DNA from: UBA2821 sp902763335
Lineage (GTDB): Bacteria > Bacillota > Clostridia > Lachnospirales > Lachnospiraceae
NCBI GenBank assembly: GCA_052066835.1
Contig: JBQHRJ010000015.1
Direction: 5' to 3' (one strand)
Length of the DNA: 64,000 nucleotides
Shown: in pieces, positions 58,328-64,000 of the stretch
How positions within the stretch are numbered: the first letter of the stretch is position 1
Layout of the letters: every line of letters starts with the position of its first letter
Notes under the pieces: model-generated
Told to the model about the DNA's origin: nothing
Seen by the model: the letters and a program-made list of their open reading frames with translations, nothing else
The model's database searches: none
Position numbers and translations under genes: made by a program

Positions 58328-59627
58328 TACGGAAATGAGCACGGTAGAGGATATTCGGGCAGATTTGGCAAGAAACGAAAAAGGCAATATCTGTCAGACA
58401 ATCAATAACTGTATGTTGGTATTTCAGCGTGATCCGCTGCTGAAGGGTGCAATCAGAAAAAATGAGCTGTCCGGAAAGATTGATATTGTCGGTAATCTCG
58501 GATGGCAGCGCACATCTTCCAGCCTGACGGATACTGATGTGTATCAGATACATTGGTACTTAGAAAAGAATTATGGTCTAAAAAATGACCGTAACATCAA
58601 CAAGGCTATGAATATCGTTGCAAGTGAAAATAAGTATCACCCTATTCGGGAATGCCTGGAAAAACTTAAATGGGACGGACAGCCACGCATAGACAATCTT
58701 TTGCCCAGGTATCTGGGTGCTGATCACGATGATTACACGAAAGAAATTATGCGGCTCTTGATGCTGGCAGCTATCCGCAGGGTGTATGAGCCGGGATGCA
58801 AATTTGAAATCATGGTATGCCTTGTAGGAGGGCAGGGAGCAGGAAAGTCAACATTTTTTCGGTTCTTAGCCATCAATGATGAATGGTTTTCAGATGATTT
58901 GAAGCGGATGGATGATGATAATGTCTATCGGAAGATGCAAGGGCATTGGATTATTGAAATGTCGGAAATGATGGCAACAGTGAATGCCAAGAGCATTGAA
59001 GATATTAAGTCTTTTATCAGTCGGCAAAAGGAAACGTACAAAATTCCTTATGAAACTCACCCGGAGGACAGACCAAGACAATGCGTATTTGTGGGTACTT
59101 CCAACAATATGGACTTTCTTCCTCTTGACCGTACAGGGAACCGGAGATTTGCCCCGGTGTTGGTGCATCCGGAACGGGTGGAAAAGCACATTCTTGAGGA
59201 TGAAAAGGAGTCAAGGGAATACATACGTCAGGCGTGGGCGGAAGCGATGGAACTATATCGGAACGGTTTTCATGAGTTAAAACTGTCGAGGAAAACGGAA
59301 GAATACTTAAAGGAGATGCAGAAGGATTTTATGCCGGAGGATGCGAAGGTCGGAGTGATACAGCTCTGGCTGGATGAACTGGCAGAGGATTATGTATGTA
59401 GCATTATGATTTACAAGGAAGCATTTTCTCATGAGTATGACACACCAAAGGATTGGGAACTGAAAGAAATCAATAATGTCATGAACCATAGCATTGTCGG
59501 GTGGGAAAAAATTTCTTCCCACAGATTTGCCGGATATGGCACACAAAGAGGGTGGCGAAGGGTGGCAGGTAAAAATGAGTTTCAGAAACTGTCTGAGGAT
59601 GCGGTAATACCATTTGAGGAAAGATAA
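58266..59627 (+). CDS. VapE-type (virulence-associated E) helicase/primase C-terminal protein
   Basis: 453 residues if TTG 58266 is used; GTG or ATG codons near 58320-58335 are alternatives. Walker A is CLVGGQGAGKSTFFRFLA (near 185), followed by WIIEMSEMMA (Walker B-like) and GTSNNMDFLPLDRTGNRRFAPV (sensor/arginine finger). The family is the superfamily-3-like helicase of phages and elements, sister to VapE. With the CHC2 gene it forms a primase-helicase replication module. Confidence 0.88.
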   Translation: MQRESKSEENVSWNEIGEVLDTEMSTVEDIRADLARNEKGNICQTINNCMLVFQRDPLLKGAIRKNELSGKIDIVGNLGWQRTSSSLTDTDVYQIHWYLEKNYGLKNDRNINKAMNIVASENKYHPIRECLEKLKWDGQPRIDNLLPRYLGADHDDYTKEIMRLLMLAAIRRVYEPGCKFEIMVCLVGGQGAGKSTFFRFLAINDEWFSDDLKRMDDDNVYRKMQGHWIIEMSEMMATVNAKSIEDIKSFISRQKETYKIPYETHPEDRPRQCVFVGTSNNMDFLPLDRTGNRRFAPVLVHPERVEKHILEDEKESREYIRQAWAEAMELYRNGFHELKLSRKTEEYLKEMQKDFMPEDAKVGVIQLWLDELAEDYVCSIMIYKEAFSHEYDTPKDWELKEINNVMNHSIVGWEKISSHRFAGYGTQRGWRRVAGKNEFQKLSEDAVIPFEER

Positions 59628-59643
59628 AAGTTTTTTAGGCTGC

Positions 59644-59804
59644 GTTTACAAATTTTGTTTACAGGCGTTCGTTTACAGAAATGTAAACAATCTGGTTTAT
59701 GAAAGAATACAGTAAAATTAAGGCTTTGAGGATTTGTAAACAGCGTAAACAGAAATTATTTAAAAGAGTATTTGTAAACAAAACGCGTAAACGGAAATGT
59801 AAAC
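59644..59804 (+). repeat. GTTTACA/TGTAAAC iterons upstream of parM
   Basis: GTTTACA at 59644, 59657 and 59671; its complement TGTAAAC (or CGTAAAC) at 59682, 59735, 59744, 59773, 59786 and 59798. Steps of 9 to 14 bp within the groups. Position and repetition fit a parC centromere bound by the ParR-like protein, or an origin bound by the primase-helicase module. Confidence 0.82.
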
Positions 59805-59827
59805 AGGACATTCAGGAGGATATTTTA

Positions 59828-60778
59828 ATGGAGAAAAATTATATTCAGAACAACGGAAAAGCAAAAGGAAAAATTTATATCGGTTTGGATCATGGGTATG
59901 GGAATATCAAGACCGCACACAGAGTATTTACTACCGGAGTGGAAGCGTATGACGAGGAACCGATTGTCAGTACCAACTTTGTAAAATATCGGGAGAAATA
60001 TTATGTGATTGGCGAGAGCCACTTAGTATATCAGGGAAACAAAACAGATTCGGATGATTTTTATATTTTGACATCGGCAGGATTGGCAGAGGAATTAAAA
60101 TTCCGGGGACTTCATGAAGCAGAAGTCGTGCTTGCAGTAGGGCTTCCGCTTGCGTGGGTAAAGTCACAGGCTGCCGATTGGAGAGCATATCTGATGCAGG
60201 AGAAAGAACTGGATTTCATGTTCCAAAAGGAACGCTACAAGGTGCATTTATGTGGTGTGGAAATCTTTCCGCAGGGACTGGCGGCTGTTCATAATCAAGG
60301 TGCAATGCCGGGGATGAATATGCTGGTGGACATTGGCAACGGAACCATGAGTATTCTTGAAATTCATGATGGCAGACCGATTGAAAAGAGCATCAGCACA
60401 GAAGTATTCGGGGTACATTATTGTATGGAAAAAATACAGAAAGAGCTGTCCAAGAGAGGCGGTGTGGAAGTGCCGGAAATGTTAATAGAACCTCTGCTTA
60501 GAAATGGCATAGGCGAAAGAACTGATGATGTAGCAATGGTTACGAAGCGAATTGCGGAAAGCTATACAGAGGAAATCATGAAAAAGCTGGCGGCACATGG
60601 CTATAAGGAAGATCTGGTTCATCTCTATATCATTGGCGGTGGTGGCTGTCTACTGAGGCACTTTTCAGATTTGACAGAAAAGGGAAATGTAACTGTCATT
60701 TCCGATATTTGTGCAAATGCAAAGGAATATGTGGCTTTGGCAGAAATGAAGCAGCGGATGAGAGGAAAAACTGCATGA
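59828..60778 (+). CDS. ParM/StbA-like actin-type ATPase of element D
   Basis: 316 residues from ATG 59828 (AGGAGG eight bases before; the frame is open from 59699, inside the iterons). IYIGLDHGYGNIKTAHRVF (phosphate 1), LVDIGNGTMSILE (phosphate 2), LYIIGGGGCLLRHF (adenosine). Related to 15026-15976 of element E. Its partner gene follows in an ATGA overlap but is broken. Confidence 0.87.
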   Translation: MEKNYIQNNGKAKGKIYIGLDHGYGNIKTAHRVFTTGVEAYDEEPIVSTNFVKYREKYYVIGESHLVYQGNKTDSDDFYILTSAGLAEELKFRGLHEAEVVLAVGLPLAWVKSQAADWRAYLMQEKELDFMFQKERYKVHLCGVEIFPQGLAAVHNQGAMPGMNMLVDIGNGTMSILEIHDGRPIEKSISTEVFGVHYCMEKIQKELSKRGGVEVPEMLIEPLLRNGIGERTDDVAMVTKRIAESYTEEIMKKLAAHGYKEDLVHLYIIGGGGCLLRHFSDLTEKGNVTVISDICANAKEYVALAEMKQRMRGKTA

Positions 60779-61281
60779 GAAAAACATACAAATCCAGTAA
60801 CGTGCGATTCTGCGTGGAGGATGAGAACCAGCGCCGGACATGGGAGTATCTACAGAGTTTATCCCGAAAGGATAGCTCCTATGGAAAGGCACTTTAAGAT
60901 GCCTTTGTATTAGTTCTGGATGGAAAGGTATCAAAGGGAGAAGCAGAAGAAGCAGAGGAGCCTTGTTTCTCCCTATTGAAAGCCAAGAAAGCTTTGAGCG
61001 AAGAAAATATTCCAATCGGAAAGAAGCTTTCGGAGGAGGCTTTTTATGCCGGGTTGAAAGTGACAGCGGAACATATTGAGGAAAGCGTTGCAGAACGAAT
61101 TTCAAAGATGCAGGAAGCACTTTTAAGGCAGTTGACGAAGGAACTTGAGGAACATGCCCTAAGAACCGTTTCGGGCGAGTATATGCCTCACAGAGAGCAG
61201 TACGAGGAAGAAACGGAGCAAGTGTCAGAGACGGATATGTCGGATGCCATGATGTCGATGGCACTTGCCATGGGTGAATAG
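60775..61281 (+). pseudogene. ParR-like partner gene with internal stop
   Basis: Starts in an ATGA overlap with parM: MRKTYKSSNVRFCVEDENQRRTWEYLQ. Codon 41 is TAA (60895-60897). Beyond it the same frame continues without a stop for 128 codons (DAFVLVLDGKVSKGEAEE .. AEHIEESVAERISKMQEALL) to TAG/TAA at 61281, with a ParR-like tail (MSDAMMSMALAMGE). A nonsense mutation is the simple reading; a sequencing error or use of the first 40 residues alone cannot be excluded. Confidence 0.75.
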
Positions 61282-61282
61282 G

Positions 61283-61376
61283 CGGTACCGAAAATGGGAA
61301 CCCACTTTGGCGCTTGGTATCCACTTTCAAGGTGGAAGCCTATGATACGGTACCGAAAGTATTTTATTCGGTACCG
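61283..61376 (+). repeat. Three CGGTACCG palindromes
   Basis: CGGTACCG at 61283, 61348 and 61369, the last two forming a larger inverted repeat. They lie between the ParR-like gene and the oriT. Possible binding sites for a relaxosome protein. No gene is seen in 61282-61490. Confidence 0.6.
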
Positions 61377-61487
61377 TCACTCATAGCGAATGACGGGGTA
61401 TTTTGCCGGAATGAGCAGTCTGCCATGGGATTTTGCAATGGCAGACTATGACACTCGCAGAGTGGCATCAGCCTCGCAGAGCGCCTA

Positions 61488-61544
61488 CCTTTGATACGCA
61501 GTGTCAAAGGTAATAAGGCGTTACTTTTGACAAAAGTAACAAAA
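61488..61544 (+). other. Candidate oriT of element D (MOBV)
   Basis: CCTTTGA/TCAAAGG (61488-61510) and GTTACTTTT-GAC-AAAAGTAAC (61520-61540) followed by AAAAG. See 50408-50450 for the related structure in C. A frame of 68 codons at 61491-61697 overlaps this site; I do not call it a gene. Confidence 0.6.
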
Positions 61545-61644
61545 GAGCCAGCAGAGCTGGCGATACTTCTCGAACTGCTAATGTTCGAGAAGGTTCTTAA
61601 ACAGCAGCATTTAGAGCACGAACAGAAGAAAGAAGGTGAGACGA

Positions 61645-62925
61645 TTGGCAGCAAAAACGATTTCTTTTCCAAAAGGGAAAGGGCATCTTACACATAATAA
61701 CCGTGATTTTATCAGCAAAAATGTGGTACCCGAACGGACATCTTGGAACCGAATTTATATGCAGGAATCTTTGGAACAAGCGTATGAGAAATGTTTTGGA
61801 CAGGCACTTATGGATTATAATGCAACGCAAAAGCGTAAGGACAGGAGAAAAGAAAATTATCTGAAAGAAATCGGAAATTCCGGCAATAAGGAAAAGACGT
61901 TCTATGAAAATATCGTTCAGATAGGGAAAAAAGAAGATACTCCTGTGGTGGATGAAAACGGTAATCTTACAGAGGAAGCAAAGTCAGCCATTGAAATATT
62001 GGAGCAGTATGCAAAAACCTTTCAAGAACGTAATCCGAATTTGTATCTGTTCAATTGCGTCATGCACCTGGATGAAGCGACACCGCATTTACATATTGAT
62101 TACATTCCGGTGGCACATGGATATAAAACAGGCATGGAAACACGCAACAGTCTTACAAAGGCACTACAGCAGATGGGATTTGCAAAGGCGGTCAGTAAAA
62201 AGGAAAATGAAACAGTTGCGTGGCAACAAAGAGAACGATCCTATTTGACGGAGCTTTGCCGGGAGAAAGGCATTGACATAGAGGTGCTGGGAATACAGAG
62301 AGATAATCTTAGCCTGCCAGAGTATAAAGCTGCAATGCGAGAAGTGGAAGCGCTGGAACAACAGGCAGAGGAAATGGAGATACATAACAGGGAACTTGCT
62401 ACACAAGCTGGGGAGTTGGCGAAGCAGATTGATGAACTGGAGGCAAGGGATAAAAGCAATCAGGAATTACTTGCGAAGCATGATCTGAGAGCAACTACCT
62501 TAAAGACCATTTCAAAAGAAGTAGATGCAGAAACCAAGAAGATAAAAAGTGCTGCAATTCCGGTCAATCATCTGTTTGGCGGTGAGGAATATGTCAAGGT
62601 AAAGAAAAGTGATTGGAATAAGATTATGGATGCTTTCAGCCGGGCAGTATCAAGGAATCATTTGTTGGAAAAATATGAGAAGAAAATATCTGCTTTGGAG
62701 AAGAAAATAGAAACTCTTACAGACCAGATTGAGAAGTTAAAACAGTTTGTGGCATCAAGGGGACTTGGAGAGGCATTTGTAGAGTTTGTAAAATCGCTGG
62801 CACCAAAATCTTTTAAGCAAAAACTCGAAGAGAAAAAAGCGGATGTAGCGGAGCAGAATCGACTGAGAAAGACAACACAACAGGAAATGCCGGATAAGAA
62901 GAAAAAATTGCAGCAGGAAATGTAA
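61645..62925 (+). CDS. mob: MOBV-type relaxase of element D
   Basis: About 426 residues; TTG 61645 after GAAGGTGAG is preferred, GTG 61636 is possible. AAKTISFPKGKGHLTHNNRDF at the start and NCVMHLDEATPHLHIDYIP (metal-binding, near 133-151). Coiled coils at about 230-290 and 350-390. It is related to 50503-52122 but lacks the 14-residue repeat region. Confidence 0.92.
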   Translation: MAAKTISFPKGKGHLTHNNRDFISKNVVPERTSWNRIYMQESLEQAYEKCFGQALMDYNATQKRKDRRKENYLKEIGNSGNKEKTFYENIVQIGKKEDTPVVDENGNLTEEAKSAIEILEQYAKTFQERNPNLYLFNCVMHLDEATPHLHIDYIPVAHGYKTGMETRNSLTKALQQMGFAKAVSKKENETVAWQQRERSYLTELCREKGIDIEVLGIQRDNLSLPEYKAAMREVEALEQQAEEMEIHNRELATQAGELAKQIDELEARDKSNQELLAKHDLRATTLKTISKEVDAETKKIKSAAIPVNHLFGGEEYVKVKKSDWNKIMDAFSRAVSRNHLLEKYEKKISALEKKIETLTDQIEKLKQFVASRGLGEAFVEFVKSLAPKSFKQKLEEKKADVAEQNRLRKTTQQEMPDKKKKLQQEM

Positions 62926-62950
62926 ATTTGAAGAAAGCGAGGAACGTACA

Positions 62951-63301
62951 GTGAATTTGACTTATGAAAAATGTGGAGATTATTTGATACCGAACATAAT
63001 TCCTGAACCAGAGCCGGAAGGAGAATTGAGAAAGTTCGGATTAATGCGGAAACATTATCTGAAAGAATGTAAGAGTGGCATTTATCAGGGGATGATTCTA
63101 AGTGGAAAGCTAAAGGAACATCTGCTCATGGTGCAGGAACAGGCAGAGTTACAGTTTGATGTGCTGGGGGAGCAGATGGCAGAACGTGAGGGAGTAACGG
63201 AGCAGTTGAAAGGGGTGAATCAGATGTTATGGGTACAAAGGATGAATAATATTAGGGCTAGGGCAGAAGAGGTTGTAAGAGAATGGATTTTTTACATTTA
63301 G
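62951..63301 (+). CDS. TnpV-family transposon-encoded protein
   Basis: 116 residues, GTG start. MNLTYEKCGDYLIPNIIPEPEPEGELRKFG, LMRKHYLKECKSGIYQGMILSGKLKEHL and VTEQLKGVNQMLWVQRMNNIRARAEEVV are the TnpV pattern known from Tn4451-like elements. No biochemical role is established. It follows the relaxase of D. Confidence 0.88.
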   Translation: MNLTYEKCGDYLIPNIIPEPEPEGELRKFGLMRKHYLKECKSGIYQGMILSGKLKEHLLMVQEQAELQFDVLGEQMAEREGVTEQLKGVNQMLWVQRMNNIRARAEEVVREWIFYI

Positions 63302-63660
63302 ATGCCATCTTTTTGTATGGATTGTTTATAAAAATCAATTTTGTTATCTAGGTTTTCAAGATACTCTTCCCATTTCATCTTCTGATCTAATACATATTGC
63401 TTATGTGATTGAAGGATATTCAAACGTTCTGGCATTGTGCTTTTACCACGATACCGTAAGTCAGAGTATAGCTGGATATCCTTTAGGAGCATGCCAGTTT
63501 CTTTTAGGCGTCGGATAAATTTGATCCATTCAATATCGCTTTCTTCATAATTACGTCTGCCATTTTTGTCACGTGATACTCTTATCAGTCCTTTTTTCTC
63601 ATAGTAACGCAGTGTGCTTTCGGGAAGATTTGTCTTTTCTGATATTTCTCCTATTGTCAT
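63298..63660 (-). CDS. MerR-family regulator
   Basis: 120 residues. MTIGEISEKTNLPESTLRYYEKKGLIRVSRDKNGRRNYEESDIEWIKFIRRLKETGM is the winged HTH; the C-terminal coiled coil for dimerisation is at 75-115. No Cys residues for metal sensing are seen. It is divergent from the gene at 63746 and probably activates it by untwisting the 19-bp-spacer promoter between them. The GGTGACAAT before the start is a fair ribosome-binding site. Confidence 0.93.
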   Translation of the reverse strand: MTIGEISEKTNLPESTLRYYEKKGLIRVSRDKNGRRNYEESDIEWIKFIRRLKETGMLLKDIQLYSDLRYRGKSTMPERLNILQSHKQYVLDQKMKWEEYLENLDNKIDFYKQSIQKDGI

Positions 63661-63681
63661 ATTGTCACCTCAAAAAAGTTC

Positions 63682-63712
63682 TTGACTTAAACTATGGTTT
63701 AAGTAATATGCT
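63682..63712 (+). promoter_or_regulatory. MerR-type promoter with 19-bp spacer
   Basis: TTGACT (63682-63687), 19-bp spacer, TATGCT (63707-63712). The spacer holds the perfect palindrome ACTTAAAC-N4-GTTTAAGT (63685-63704), the expected MerR operator position. Confidence 0.8.
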
Positions 63713-63745
63713 CTAAATTATAAAACATTTAGGAGGTAAAAGCAA

Positions 63746-63892
63746 ATGGAACAGACACGTTTTGAACAAGGAATTGAGCAGTTAAGAAAAATTGACGGAG
63801 TGGGAGGCGAAAATGTTATAAAGTCACTTGAGGATGTCGCCCCGGATGTAGGTAAATATATTATTGAGTTTGCCTTTGGTGATATCTATTAG
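63746..63892 (+). pseudogene. Truncated carboxymuconolactone decarboxylase-family gene
   Basis: 48 residues, AGGAGG upstream. MEQTRFEQGIEQLRKIDGVGG and KSLEDVAPDVGKYIIEFAFGDIY are the start of a CMD/AhpD-like protein, which normally continues for about 80-200 more residues with the Cys-x2-Cys motif. The frame stops at TAG 63890. The sequence after it does not continue the family in any frame, so the gene appears cut by an insertion or deletion at about 63890. Confidence 0.7.
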
Positions 63893-64000
63893 GTAATTGC
63901 GAAACTCGCGATGCTCGTTCGCAATCTTGAACTTAAGCAGGGAAGGATTCGTGCTTTGCACGAATCCTGAAATAAAAAGTGGATAACCGGGCATTTTAGG
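63893..64000. other. Structured non-coding end of window
   Basis: ATTGCGAA/TTCGCAAT (63896-63925) and GGATTCGTGC/GCACGAATCC (63947-63969) form two hairpins directly after the truncated gene. This may be the end of an inserted element. No coding capacity is seen in 107 bases. Confidence 0.4.

Larger units (their letters stand above)
53677..64000. mobile_element. Element D: MOBV integrative element, right end outside window
   Basis: From the 13-bp repeat rightward: membrane/HEPN-like gene, XRE, Xis, integrase, MobC, primase, VapE-type helicase, iterons, ParM, broken ParR-like gene, oriT, MOBV relaxase, TnpV. The MerR gene and truncated gene at 63298-63892 may be cargo or the next element. No third copy of the repeat is seen before 64000. 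Confidence 0.6.

Noticed and set aside
60665..61330. 221-codon minus-strand frame over the ParR-like gene
   Set aside because: It looked like a reason for the TAA in the sense frame, but the sense strand has the conserved start, overlap and tail.
61491..61697. 68-codon plus-strand frame before the MOBV relaxase of D
   Set aside because: It covers the oriT-like hairpin and the relaxase start, has no good ribosome-binding site, and its composition follows the inverted repeats.
1..64000. CRISPR array
   Set aside because: The regular repeats seen are short iterons (6-7 bp boxes or 32-bp contiguous units) without unique spacers, and no cas genes are present.
1..64000. rRNA or tRNA genes
   Set aside because: I saw no rRNA segment and no complete tRNA cloverleaf with a T-loop GTTCRA near a matching acceptor stem.

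Overview
The window is about 64 kb of low-GC Firmicutes DNA. Protein families (TnpW/TnpV, DUF3847, DUF6061, DUF6076, MOBP/MOBQ/MOBV relaxases, Tn916-type integrases, large serine recombinases) and AGGAGG ribosome-binding sites point to a gut Clostridia, probably Lachnospiraceae; the species cannot be named from sequence alone. Almost nothing looks like core chromosome: the window is a stack of integrative mobile elements, some nested inside others.

Layout. Element E carries a tyrosine integrase (12417-13333, minus, broken), an XRE repressor, a Xis-like protein, a ParM/ParR-type partition pair with a 32-bp iteron array, a MOBP oriT and relaxase, and a 13-kb defence island (19327-32691). E seems to end at a 13-bp repeat at 33839. 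Element C starts at that repeat and runs to a second copy at 53677: XRE, Xis, integrase (split), MobC, a RepA-like ATPase, oriT, a MOBV relaxase, DUF6061 and DUF1848. Element D starts at 53677 and runs off the right edge: a membrane/HEPN-like/winged-helix protein, XRE, Xis, an intact integrase, MobC, CHC2 primase, VapE-type helicase, iterons, ParM, a broken ParR-like gene, oriT, a MOBV relaxase and TnpV. E, C and D therefore look like a tandem array built on one attachment site.

Two related mobilizable elements are nested in the array. A (left edge to 12416) lies in the integrase of E, and B (about 37479-48243) in the integrase of C, at the same codon of the conserved R-H-S-H-V motif. Each has a large serine recombinase, a MOBQ relaxase whose 3' part is overprinted by two genes in the +1 frame, a TAAGTGCGCCCT-type oriT, TnpW, DUF3847, a sigma-like regulator, DUF6076 and an antirepressor-type gene (BRO in A, KilA-N in B). 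In each, the promoter facing the sigma-like gene has a LexA-like box between its -35 and -10, which suggests SOS control. Cargo differs: A carries an ECF sigma factor, membrane protein, ABC transporter and VanY-like peptidase; B carries an ABC-F ATPase behind an apparent attenuator.

The defence island of E reads as one co-oriented series: two small HTH proteins, two cytosine-5 methyltransferases, a McrB-type AAA+ protein and a LlaJI-type nuclease; a KwaB-like/membrane pair; an AlbA_2/RecG-like regulator; and an uncharacterised three-gene operon led by a GHKL ATPase (28842-32691). That operon and the membrane/HEPN-like protein of D are the best candidates for undescribed defence functions. All functions are inferred from motifs and family recall; no search was run.
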